DNA of 13,734 bases, from contig JAPLUA010000018.1 in assembly GCA_026397855.1 (NCBI GenBank), positions 1 to 13,734 on the forward strand, written 5' to 3'. How positions within the stretch are numbered: the first letter of the stretch is position 1; the number at the start of each line of letters is the position of its first letter. Below the pieces are notes generated by a model that searched no databases, was not told where the DNA came from, and saw only the letters and a program-made list of their open reading frames with translations. Positions 7,194 to 13,734 of the stretch are shown here, piece by piece. This DNA comes from Verrucomicrobiota bacterium. Lineage in GTDB: Bacteria; Verrucomicrobiota; Verrucomicrobiia; Limisphaerales; UBA8199. The position numbers and the translations under genes are program-made.

Positions 7194-7943
7194 TCAATAG
7201 GTTCCCCGCTTCAGGCTCTTCCAGGACTTGGCCTGGACGTGGTTGTCGAAAAACAGTTGGTTGCGCGTTGAGCCATGCACCGGCAGCAAGGGAATCTCAT
7301 CCTTCCAGCCGACATCGGGACTGCCCTGCTGGTCCAGGTCCACCAGGGCCCAGACATCGCTCATGGGCGCTAGGGCCTGGACTTCGCTGATCTTGTGCGG
7401 CGGCTCCATCGGGCTGCCAGCCTGCCCCGGCGGATAGCCGAAGGGATGAAAGGTCACATTGGTCAACGCCGAGTGTTGGGGCGAATAGACCCCGTAGCAG
7501 GTGCGCTCGGCCATCGGCTCAATCACCGGCGGCTGGTATTGCCCAAAGGCGGGGCACCAGAACACCTTCGCCACGTTGGTCTCGGGCGCAGTGCTGGGCG
7601 ACGGAAGAGAAAGGTAGGGAGCAATGTAGTAGATCAGCTCGTACTTGTAGCGCGACGCCTCCCGATAACCGGGACGCTGGCCGAAGTAGAGGCCATAGAG
7701 CGAGCCGGGCCCGGGCGGCAGCCAATCCCCGTTGTCGTCCATGAACATCTGCAACGCCAGGCCGGTCTGTTTCAAATTGGAGATGCAATTGGCCTGCTGG
7801 GCCTTGGCCTTGGCTTTGGCCAGCGCCGGCAAAAGCAGCGCGGCAAGAATGGCGATAACCGCAATCACCACCAGCAACTCGATCAAAGTGAACCCACCCG
7901 GGCGCGCCGTATGCCGGCGGCGGATTACGATCAGGCTTTTCAT
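7194..7943 (-). CDS. prepilin-like protein with N-terminal methylation motif
   Basis: Type II secretion/type IV pilin-like protein of the large family typical of Verrucomicrobiota, Planctomycetota and Lentisphaerota. Residues 1-16 are a basic leader (MKSLIVIRRRHTARPG). The prepilin peptidase site is G17|F18-T-L-I-E22, with Glu at +5. A hydrophobic helix follows (LLVVIAVIAILAALLLPAL), then a charged linker (AKAKAKAQQANCISNLKQTGLALQ). The globular part contains DDNGDWLPP and, near the end, PVHGSTRNQLFFDNHVQ, which resembles the H-x9-DG motif but has DN in place of DG. The ATG at 7943 is supported by the leader and a purine-rich upstream stretch (GGAGGATAATAGGGGAG). Such proteins are often scattered among secreted-enzyme genes; what this one does for the locus is unknown. 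It may be a minor pseudopilin or a membrane-anchored surface protein. The TGA at 7194 leaves a 92-nt gap to the next gene. Confidence 0.85.
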   Translation of the reverse strand: MKSLIVIRRRHTARPGGFTLIELLVVIAVIAILAALLLPALAKAKAKAQQANCISNLKQTGLALQMFMDDNGDWLPPGPGSLYGLYFGQRPGYREASRYKYELIYYIAPYLSLPSPSTAPETNVAKVFWCPAFGQYQPPVIEPMAERTCYGVYSPQHSALTNVTFHPFGYPPGQAGSPMEPPHKISEVQALAPMSDVWALVDLDQQGSPDVGWKDEIPLLPVHGSTRNQLFFDNHVQAKSWKSLKRGTY

Positions 7944-8003
7944 GCTCCCCTATTATCCTCCCTGCCGCCTGAATTGGAATAGTGCAATTGGGGGGGGCGG
8001 GAC

Positions 8004-8064
8004 CCGAAATCCGAAATCCGAGATCCGAATACCGGAAGTTCGGCTTTCGGCTTTCGGCTTCCGG
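8004..8064. repeat. inverted heptamer array (CCGAAAT / CGGCTTT)
   Basis: CCGAAAT twice (8004-8017), CCGAGAT, CCGAATA and CCGGAAG are followed from 8041 by the complementary-type units CGGCTTT, CGGCTTT and CGGCTTC. The halves can pair in several registers as an imperfect hairpin. The array starts 3 nt beyond the esterase stop codon on the minus strand and lies within the 123-nt gap before the prepilin gene. An 8-G run sits next to it at 7990-7997. No U-tract follows, so terminator function is unproven. Same sequence family as 3319-3375. Confidence 0.8.
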
Positions 8065-8066
8065 GT

Positions 8067-9101
8067 TTACGGCCTGAGGTGCTGGTCGAAGAAGCCGGTT
8101 ACCACCGGGCGCAGGTCCTGGGGCAGAGGTTTGCGGCGCCATTCCTGGAGATCAAAAGTATGGCCGACGCCGGGGATGAGGATCAGCCGATGCTCAACCC
8201 CTTGCTCGCTGAGTTTCCGGTCCAGCTCCACCGATTGCTCCCGGTCCACGGTGGTATCGGCCAGGCCATGCAGGATCAGGGTTGGAGGGCATGCTTTGGA
8301 GACGTGGTAAACCGGCGAGGCCAGTTTCAGTGTGTCGGAACTCTGACCGCCCTTATCTGCAAACAGCCCCGACTGCACCAGTTTGCCGTTTGGCGTGCCG
8401 TCCGCTTCTATTGCCTGCCGCGTGAGCAGGTCGCTGATGCCATACATGTCAACGCACGCCTGTACCCGGTCGGAGATCCCCGGGTAGAGGTCTTCCGGAG
8501 CCAGCCCTTTGACTCCTGTCGTGTAGGCCACCATCAGCGCCAGGTGTCCGCCCGCCGAGCCGCCGATCACCCCGACGTGATCCACATCCACCTGGTAGCG
8601 ATCCGCATGCGCGCGCAAGAACCTGACGGCGTTCTTGCAGTCGTAGAGGTTCGTCGGCCACCGGCCGGCCGCTCCCTTGAAATACTCCACGCTGGCGCAG
8701 ACGTAGCCGGCTTTGGCCAGCGTGGTGCCGATATTGAACTCGCGGCCGCTGGCCTTGTCGCCGCCACTCCAGCCGCCCCCGTGGATAATCACCACCGCGG
8801 GCGACCGGGTCGCCTTTGGCCGGCTGGCGGGGAGATAGAGGTCGAGCTTTTCCTTCCTGCCCGGGGCGAGATAGGTCACGTCGCGCTCAATCACCACCCC
8901 GTCGGGCGCGGGAGGGAGCACCGCCATCCGGGGCGTCTTGGTCTTCTCCTTTGCGACCTTTTTCGCGTGCGCCTGTCCTTCATCAGCGTCGCCGGCTGCC
9001 GCCGCCCGGATCCAAGTTCCCAGCAGCAACCCGCACAGCACCAGCAAACGAATGGCCAGCCTTACCGGCTGCATGGCTTCCCACGAAATCAGATTCATCA
9101 T
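8067..9101 (-). CDS. secreted alpha/beta-hydrolase esterase (BD-FAE / acetyl-xylan-esterase-like)
   Basis: Predicted carboxylesterase that probably removes acetyl or feruloyl groups from glycans before hydrolase attack. Counting from the ATG at 9101 (344 residues): a signal peptide at ~11-36 (QPVRLAIRLLVLCGLLLGTWIRAAAAG), a Lys-rich linker, then the hydrolase fold. HGGG at 107-110 forms the oxyanion hole, GGSAGG (S182) is the nucleophile elbow, ADTTVD near D282 is the acid (the usual VP is VD here) and GVGHTFD (H314) completes the triad. The frame stays open back to 9221, but this start is preferred because ATGATGA overlaps the regulator's TGA by 4 nt, a typical coupled start, and because it puts the signal peptide near the N-terminus. 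A Met at residue 10 is an alternative. Coupling to a two-component regulator gene is unusual and suggests a shared transcript. It is followed closely by a heptamer array. Confidence 0.85.
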   Translation of the reverse strand: MMNLISWEAMQPVRLAIRLLVLCGLLLGTWIRAAAAGDADEGQAHAKKVAKEKTKTPRMAVLPPAPDGVVIERDVTYLAPGRKEKLDLYLPASRPKATRSPAVVIIHGGGWSGGDKASGREFNIGTTLAKAGYVCASVEYFKGAAGRWPTNLYDCKNAVRFLRAHADRYQVDVDHVGVIGGSAGGHLALMVAYTTGVKGLAPEDLYPGISDRVQACVDMYGISDLLTRQAIEADGTPNGKLVQSGLFADKGGQSSDTLKLASPVYHVSKACPPTLILHGLADTTVDREQSVELDRKLSEQGVEHRLILIPGVGHTFDLQEWRRKPLPQDLRPVVTGFFDQHLRP

Positions 9102-9793
9102 AGCTTGTGTGATTGTTCCGTCCCCGGCGTTCTCCCGAGGTATTTGAGGATCGCCTCCGAGCAGGAGTGAACGTGGAGCTTGGCGTAAATGTTGGTGACA
9201 TGGTTGCGAACCGTGTCCCAACTGATGCCCAATTCGGAGGCCACCTCTTTGGGGGCAAAGCCCTCGGCCAGCTTGCCCAGCACTTCCCGCTCACGCCCGG
9301 TCAGGCCCCGCAAATCCAGGGATGCGGCTACCGCCTGCGCCGGCTTCGGCGAGGCCGGGTCGTTGAGGTGATGAAAGTATTCCACCATGCGCCGCGCCAC
9401 CGAGGGCGAGATCGGCGCCCCGCCGCCGACAATCTCGCGCACGGAATCCAGCAGCCGCAACCGGGTCGCCCGCTTCAGCAAATACCCGTCCGCACCCGCC
9501 ACCAAAGACTGGAACAGGTTGTCGTTATCATCATAGACGGTGACCATGATCACCCGCACCCGGGGCATGCCGGCCTTGAGCTGGCGCAAGCAATCAATCC
9601 CCGACATGCCCGGCAGGTTGATGTCCATCAGGACCACGTCGGGCGTTTTGCCCGGAAGCTGCCGCGCGGCGCTCTCCCCGTCGCCAAACGTGCCCACGAC
9701 CTTGAAGTCCGGGGCGGCGCCAAAAACCTGCTGCAAGGTTTCGCGCAGGCCCGCGTCGTCCTCAACGATGGCAATCCGAATCGGTTGGCTCAT
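9098..9793 (-). CDS. NarL/LuxR-family response regulator
   Basis: Cytoplasmic transcription factor of a two-component system, 231 residues from the ATG at 9793. The receiver domain (~4-122) has the acidic pair D12/D13, the phosphoacceptor D57 (LMDINLPG), T85 (VIMVTVYDD) and K107 (GYLLKRA). After a short linker a LuxR-type helix-turn-helix (~164-220) follows: LTGREREVLGKLAEG, then KEVASELGISWDTVRNHVTNIYAKL. All key phosphorylation residues are present, so it should be functional. The open frame begins at a TTG (9823), but the ATG is favoured by AAGAGAA upstream. The sensor kinase gene ends 56 nt upstream, making it the obvious partner. The stop overlaps the esterase start. Likely targets are this locus itself, but no operator can be defined from the sequence. 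Confidence 0.93.
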   Translation of the reverse strand: MSQPIRIAIVEDDAGLRETLQQVFGAAPDFKVVGTFGDGESAARQLPGKTPDVVLMDINLPGMSGIDCLRQLKAGMPRVRVIMVTVYDDNDNLFQSLVAGADGYLLKRATRLRLLDSVREIVGGGAPISPSVARRMVEYFHHLNDPASPKPAQAVAASLDLRGLTGREREVLGKLAEGFAPKEVASELGISWDTVRNHVTNIYAKLHVHSCSEAILKYLGRTPGTEQSHKL

Positions 9794-9849
9794 GTCAGAT
9801 TCTCTTACCCCATGCGGCCGCAAAATACCAATGATTTGATGGAGTCCGG

Positions 9850-10971
9850 CTACCCGGGCGGCATCGAGACCCGGAGGGTCACCTGCGTCCCCTGGCCGGG
9901 GGCGCTCTTGATATCCACCGTGCCGCCGATCTCCCGCATCCGCGCCGCCTGGTTGCGCAGGCCGTTGCCCCGCGCCGTTTCTTCCCCCAGCTCGAATCCC
10001 GCCCCATCGTCTTCCACCGTGATCAGCAAGCCGGGCGGGTTCCAGGCCAGCCGCAGGCGGACGGTCTGCGCCCCGGAATGTTTGAGCGCATTGGTCAGCG
10101 CCTCCTTGACGGTCAGGGCCAGGTGATGGCGCAGCTCGGCGCCGACCGGCACCGGGGGCAAGCCCATCGGCACCTCCTTGCGGCAGCGCACGGGCGAGGA
10201 TTCGAAGCAGTCATCAGCAAGCTGGCACAGGTAGTCCGCCAGGCGCGCCAGGTTGTCGTTGCGCGGATTGGCAGCCCACACGATCTCATCCAGGGCACCC
10301 GCGGCCGCGCGCGCCCGGAAGCCGATCTTGGAGAAGCTGGTTTGCTTTTGCTCCGTGTCCGCCGTCGAGCTTAGGCCCAGGTCGGCCAGCAGGCTGATCT
10401 GCGTCAACCCCGCGCCCAGCTCATCATGAATGTCCCGCGCGATGCGGGCCCGCTCCCGCTCGACAGCATGCTGGCGCTCCAGGAACTGCACCTGCTGGCG
10501 AACTTTGCGCCGTTCATGGAGGCGGATGCCCCAGGCCAGCGCCCCGACCACGAGGGTGCCCGCGCCGATGCGGAACCACCACGTCTGCCAGAGGAAGGGG
10601 GTCACGACGAAACTCACTACCGCCCCGTTCTCGTTCCACACGCCCGCATTGTTGCACGCGGTAACCCGGAAGACGTAGCGGCCCGCGGGCAGCCGCGAGT
10701 AGCTCGCGCTTCGCCTGGCGCCGGCATCAATCCAGGCATCGTCCCATCCCTCCAGCCGGTGCTGGAACTGGACGTTCTCGGGGGCCACGAACGTCAGGGC
10801 AGTGTATTCCACCTCCATCCGCCGATGGCCCGGCGCCACCCGCAACGCGGGCTCGCCGTGCCGGAGGTTCGTTGGCCGGCCGTCCACCACCATCCGCGCC
10901 ACCAGCACCGGCGGCGGAATGCGGTTGGGCTGCACCCGGTCCGGATGCACCACGGCCAGGCCGGTGCGCAT
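9850..10971 (-). CDS. sensor histidine kinase, Y_Y_Y + HisKA_3 + HATPase part
   Basis: C-terminal half of the propeller-type sensor kinase, in the same frame as 11023-12837. Residues ~50-123 form the Y_Y_Y domain (FQHRLEGWDDAW, YSRLPAGRYVFRV). One membrane helix lies at ~127-149 (WWFRIGAGTLVVGALAWGI), followed by a coiled coil. The HisKA_3 dimerisation box has the phospho-acceptor H182 (RIARDIHDELGAGLTQI). The ATPase has N294 (EALTNALKHS), DDGAGF (321-326) and GNGLRNQAARM. The kinase machinery therefore looks intact. Seventeen sense codons separate the internal TAG (11023-11025) from the ATG used here. That ATG is probably not a natural start, because the Y_Y_Y domain needs the preceding propeller. 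If translated alone, the protein would have no signal peptide but still one membrane helix. It ends with TAG, which shows that TAG is a genuine stop in this genome. Confidence 0.85.
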   Translation of the reverse strand: MRTGLAVVHPDRVQPNRIPPPVLVARMVVDGRPTNLRHGEPALRVAPGHRRMEVEYTALTFVAPENVQFQHRLEGWDDAWIDAGARRSASYSRLPAGRYVFRVTACNNAGVWNENGAVVSFVVTPFLWQTWWFRIGAGTLVVGALAWGIRLHERRKVRQQVQFLERQHAVERERARIARDIHDELGAGLTQISLLADLGLSSTADTEQKQTSFSKIGFRARAAAGALDEIVWAANPRNDNLARLADYLCQLADDCFESSPVRCRKEVPMGLPPVPVGAELRHHLALTVKEALTNALKHSGAQTVRLRLAWNPPGLLITVEDDGAGFELGEETARGNGLRNQAARMREIGGTVDIKSAPGQGTQVTLRVSMPPG

Positions 10972-11022
10972 GGGGAAAAAGATGCGCCCATCCCGGCTGC
11001 GCGCAGAGTTGGGACGGCTCCC

Positions 11023-11025
11023 CTA
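11023..11025 (-). other. in-frame amber codon splitting the sensor kinase
   Basis: The minus strand reads SLQAS-TAG-GSRPNSARSRDGRIFFP-MRTGLAV. The residues after the stop are what propeller sensors of this class normally have between the last propeller blade and the Y_Y_Y domain. A single base change from TAC or TAT (Tyr) would create this TAG. No frame change is involved: the gap between the two open frames is exactly 17 codons. Confidence 0.85.
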
Positions 11026-12837
11026 GCTGGCCTGCAGGCTCGGCAGGGCCTCGTCCCGCCCGTAGACGATGGAAAGCAGCCGCCGGGCGCGGCCCTCGGT
11101 CACCGCCTCCAGTTCACGCTGCCGCACCTGGAAGATCCCGTGGTCACCCGCAAACCACATCCCGCCCTCGCGGTCTTCCGCCATCGCGCAGATAGACGCA
11201 TCGTGCAACCCCTGGTCAGGCCCGATCAACGCAAACTGCCCGTTGCGCAACCGGCCCAGGCCCCCGCCGGCATAGCCGATCCAAAGGCTGCCGTCAGGCG
11301 CGGCGTAGAGGCACCGGATAGGCCTGGGCGCCGGCAGGGTGTGCGGGGTCTCGTCCACCAGGGCCTCCCGGGTCGCCCGCAGCAGGTAGCCGTCCGATGT
11401 GCCCATCCAGATGTTACCGGCACGGTCTTCGGCCATCGCCCGCACGACCCGGCTCCGGTCAGGCTGCGTGTAGGTGTGCAGTTGGCCCTCCGTGAGCCGC
11501 TGCACGCAGGTTGTTGACTCCAGCCCAATCCACAGATTCCCGGCGCGGTCCGGCAACAGCGCCCGCACGGTGTTTCCCCCCAGGCCGTCGCTCCGCGCTA
11601 TCGCCGTCAGCTTCCCCTTCTCCCACCGGAACAGGCCGCCCCGGTAAGTGCCGATCCACACCACGCCCGCGCTGTCGGAGGCGACGCACGATGCCCGGGC
11701 CCCGGACCAGCCCTCCTCCACCGAAAACGTCTTCCAGCTTCCATTCACCTGCCGCGCCAATCCGCCGTTCTGGGTTGTCACCCAGGCCGTGCCCGAGGCG
11801 TCCTCGCAAACCGACTGCACGGACTCAAAGGGCAGGCCGGCCTCGGTCCCTTGCAGTTCCAGCACGCGGTGCCGCAACCGGTTGAGCCCGCCCCCGCCGG
11901 TTCCCACCCACACGTTGCCCTCCCGGTCCTCGGCCAGACTCTCGATGTTCCCGTGCGAGGTCGGCACCCGCATGCAGTTCGTGCCGTCATACCGGAAAAG
12001 CCCCATGGACGATGTGCCGACCCAGAGCGCGCCGCCCCGGGCCTCGAACAGCGTCGCCGGCTCCACATCCGCCCCTTCTGCCGGCAATGCGGCCAACTCC
12101 TGAAAGTCGCCGCCCCCCTCAAACCGCAACAGCCGCCGCCCGGCGCAGATCCAAACGCCCCCCGAGCGTCCCGCAGCGAGGCGAACAGTCTTCTCCGGCA
12201 GCGTCAGCAGGGTCGTGAAGCGGCCGTCACGGAACACTCCGACCCGGCCCGCTTTGGCAAACCAGACCTGCCCGTTGCTGTCGCTCGTCAACCAGCATGC
12301 TCCCGCGCCGGGCAGGCCATCCCGTGCCGTGAACCGCGTCACGCCCCCGTCCCTGATGCGATAGGCTGATCCGTCCGAGTAGCCGATCCAGACCGCCTGG
12401 TCGGCCCCCTGGGCCAGCGCCAGCGGCCGGAAGCCCGATAGCCCCTTGAAGGCTCTGAAGGCGTTGGTTTCACCCGGCGCCACCCGCACCGCCATCCCCC
12501 CTTCCAGCGCCATCCACAACTGGCCGTCACCCCCGAGCAGCAGCGCCCGGATCAACGGCTGGCTCTGCCCTCGCGCCATCGGCAGGGCAACCCGATCAAA
12601 CTGCACGCCGTCAAATCGCACAAGGCCATTATGGCTGCTGATCCACAAGTAGCCGTCTGCCGTCTGCGCCAGGCCCGTCACATTGTTCTCCGGCAACCCG
12701 TCCTCTGACTGCCATACCCGCGCAAACCAGGGCGAGGTCGAACCGCCCTCCGCGGCAGTGCGCGCATCCGGCGCCGCCCACCCCCGCAGGAGCGAGCCCA
12801 TTATTAGAAATGCCGCTGCGCGCGCTGTCGGGGTCAT
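11023..12837 (-). CDS. two-component regulator propeller sensor, extracellular part
   Basis: N-terminal half of a one-protein sensor of the Reg_prop/Y_Y_Y histidine-kinase class, known in Bacteroidota from hybrid glycan sensors. A hydrophobic N-terminal segment (AAAFLIMGSLLRGWAA) acts as signal peptide or anchor. From residue ~37 (WFARVWQSEDGLPENNVTGLAQTADGYLWIS) to ~590, repeats of the type D-x-x-G-x-x-W-(I/V/F/M)-G/A-T recur about every 40 residues (AEDREGNVWVGTGGGGLNRL, SDSAGVVWIGTYRGGLFRW, AEDRAGNIWMGTSDGYL), enough for two seven-bladed propellers. This part should bind the ligand outside the cytoplasm. The start ATG at 12837 has GGAGAAGG about 10 nt upstream. The frame ends at an amber codon, while homologous sequence continues in frame at 9850-10971; the joined product would be about 995 residues. 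Unlike the Bacteroidota hybrids, the response regulator is a separate downstream gene. Ligand unknown. Confidence 0.88.
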   Translation of the reverse strand: MTPTARAAAFLIMGSLLRGWAAPDARTAAEGGSTSPWFARVWQSEDGLPENNVTGLAQTADGYLWISSHNGLVRFDGVQFDRVALPMARGQSQPLIRALLLGGDGQLWMALEGGMAVRVAPGETNAFRAFKGLSGFRPLALAQGADQAVWIGYSDGSAYRIRDGGVTRFTARDGLPGAGACWLTSDSNGQVWFAKAGRVGVFRDGRFTTLLTLPEKTVRLAAGRSGGVWICAGRRLLRFEGGGDFQELAALPAEGADVEPATLFEARGGALWVGTSSMGLFRYDGTNCMRVPTSHGNIESLAEDREGNVWVGTGGGGLNRLRHRVLELQGTEAGLPFESVQSVCEDASGTAWVTTQNGGLARQVNGSWKTFSVEEGWSGARASCVASDSAGVVWIGTYRGGLFRWEKGKLTAIARSDGLGGNTVRALLPDRAGNLWIGLESTTCVQRLTEGQLHTYTQPDRSRVVRAMAEDRAGNIWMGTSDGYLLRATREALVDETPHTLPAPRPIRCLYAAPDGSLWIGYAGGGLGRLRNGQFALIGPDQGLHDASICAMAEDREGGMWFAGDHGIFQVRQRELEAVTEGRARRLLSIVYGRDEALPSLQAS

Positions 12838-13083
12838 GGCTTCGAGCCCTTCTCCAGCGCAGCCCGCACAGGCGGGGCGATGAACAACAATTGATCTCTC
12901 ACGGTAATCTTATGCGGTTGCCGATGCGCCGTTACCGCCCATCCTCCGCCATAATCCCCGCCACAGCAAGCCCCACAAGCCATAACTCCTCCACAGCCCC
13001 TCCGTGGCAGCAAGGCAGTATCAAGATCACTATTTGTTCAACCGGGATGGCCTTTCCGCCCGGGCGGCTGTAGGATGTGCTCC
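12838..13083. promoter_or_regulatory. divergent intergenic region between sensor and GH gene
   Basis: A 246-nt gap separates the divergent starts at 12837 (minus) and 13084 (plus), so it should hold promoters for both. I find no convincing -35/-10 pair. CGGTAA (12902-12907) and TTACCG (12932-12937) form 6-bp inverted arms centred 30 bp apart, and GCGGT (12914-12918) with ACCGC (12934-12938) gives a nested 5-bp pair. Either could be an operator, but the arms are short. A 5-bp stem with a 4-nt loop (12863-12876) lies in the sensor leader. Confidence 0.35.
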
Positions 13084-13734
13084 ATGATCAAGAAAGATCG
13101 CGCCTTCCTGACGCTTGCCTGGCTGATGCTCTCCGCCACCGGGCTTTGCGCCGCCGACCAGGCGCTCCCCAAGATAAAGATCGCCAAAGACGGGCGCACC
13201 TTCGATACCGAGACAGGAAGGCCCTTCGTCCCCTTCGGCGTCAGCTATTTCCGGCCGAACACCGGCTGGGCGCCGCAGGTTTGGAAGCAGTTCGATGCCG
13301 AGGCCACGCGCAAGGACTTTGCGCGCATGAAGGAGATGGGGATCAACTGCGTGCGCGTGTTCCTGAGCTACGGCTCGTTTTACTCCGAACCGGGCGTGCT
13401 CAAGACCGAGGGGCTGCAGAAGTTCGACCGGTTCCTCGCGCTCGCGGAGGAGGCCGGCATCTACATCCACCCCGCCGGCCTCGACCACTGGGAGGGATCG
13501 CCCGACTGGCAGCCGGTAGCGGTCGCCGACCCGCGCACCCTGCAATACACCGTGCAGTTCTGGGAACTGTTTGCGGCCCGTTACCGCGGCCGGCATGTGA
13601 TCTTCGCCTACGACCTGCGGAACGAGCCCCTGGTGGAATGGGATGGCAAGTTCATGCCGCCGCAGTGGAATGCCTGGCTGGAGAAGAAATACGGGTCCAA
13701 CGAAAAGCTCATCGCCGCCTGGGGCTCCACCAAC
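13084..13734 (+). CDS. secreted clan GH-A glycoside hydrolase (GH5-like), partial at right edge
   Basis: Open frame from the ATG at 13084 to the last base, 217 residues with no stop, so the gene is cut by the window edge. AGGA lies 8 nt before the ATG. Residues 1-24 form a signal peptide (KKDRAFLTLAWLMLSATGLCAA). Barrel strands follow: FDTETGRPFVPFGVSYFR, DFARMKEMGINCVRVFLSYG, FDRFLALAEEAGIYIHPAGLDHW and VIFAYDLRNEP. E181 of the NEP motif fits the acid/base; the nucleophile would be outside the window. YGSNEKLIAAWGSTN at the end is typical of GH5/GH42-like proteins. It is the only plus-strand gene here, divergent from the sensor kinase, so it may be co-regulated with the locus. Specificity cannot be told. 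Confidence 0.85.
   Translation, partial: MIKKDRAFLTLAWLMLSATGLCAADQALPKIKIAKDGRTFDTETGRPFVPFGVSYFRPNTGWAPQVWKQFDAEATRKDFARMKEMGINCVRVFLSYGSFYSEPGVLKTEGLQKFDRFLALAEEAGIYIHPAGLDHWEGSPDWQPVAVADPRTLQYTVQFWELFAARYRGRHVIFAYDLRNEPLVEWDGKFMPPQWNAWLEKKYGSNEKLIAAWGSTN

Noticed and set aside
7990..8064. Rho-independent terminator after the esterase gene
   Set aside because: The heptamer array could form a stem, but on the minus strand it is followed by a C-run and no U-tract.
9101..9221. N-terminal extension of the esterase back to 9221
   Set aside because: The extra 40 residues overlap the helix-turn-helix coding region of the regulator and precede the signal peptide; the ATG at 9101 with the 4-nt overlap is a better start.
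11023..11025. TAG as a pyrrolysine or reassigned sense codon
   Set aside because: The same gene ends with TAG at 9850-9852, and no suppressor tRNA is visible in the window; mutation or assembly error is simpler.
10426..11517. Long plus-strand open frame across the sensor kinase
   Set aside because: Antisense shadow; the minus strand carries clear kinase and propeller motifs over the same bases.
13030..13596. Minus-strand open frame of 188 codons near the right edge
   Set aside because: Antisense to the plus-strand GH-A hydrolase that has a signal peptide, a Shine-Dalgarno and the NEP motif.

Overview
The window reads as a polysaccharide-degradation locus from a GC-rich bacterium, most likely a member of the Verrucomicrobiota (Pedosphaera/Limisphaera-type lineages). 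That placement is an inference from several features. There is a type II-secretion-like prepilin of the GFTLIELLVVIAVIAILAALL class. There are large secreted proteins with DNRLRE/CBM96-like beta domains, and one has a C-terminus ending in NFPQRFYRVVR, a common verrucomicrobial ending. There is a propeller-type sensor kinase. The intergenic DNA carries heptanucleotide repeat arrays (GTGATGC and CCGAAAT types). No rRNA, tRNA, CRISPR array or transposase was seen.

Layout: almost everything is on the minus strand and is transcribed from right to left. From about 12837 down to 382 the order is: a sensor histidine kinase with a two-propeller extracellular domain (11023-12837), interrupted by an in-frame TAG and continuing as the Y_Y_Y/kinase half (9850-10971); a NarL/LuxR-type response regulator (9098-9793); a secreted alpha/beta-hydrolase esterase whose ATG overlaps the regulator's stop (8067-9101); a prepilin-like protein (7194-7943); a secreted DNRLRE + Ig-like + laminin-G-like protein (4990-7101); an agarase-like clan GH-A hydrolase broken by a frameshift (3495-4915); and a large secreted clan GH-A hydrolase with two DNRLRE domains (382-3498). 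A third GH-A hydrolase starts divergently at 13084 on the plus strand and runs off the right edge. Bases 1-381 hold no convincing gene, only hairpins and a heptamer array.

How it may work (inference): the sensor detects a glycan breakdown product outside the cytoplasm and phosphorylates the regulator. The regulator switches on the esterase (deacetylation or deacylation), the glycoside hydrolases and the carbohydrate-binding surface protein. The substrate cannot be read from the sequence. Two genes look damaged: the sensor kinase by one internal amber codon, and the agarase-like enzyme by loss of about 19 nt exactly at its expected acid/base motif. Either the locus is decaying or the assembly contains errors. 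The most interesting signals are these two lesions, the heptamer array translated into a signal-peptide region, and the DNRLRE module shared by two neighbouring secreted proteins.
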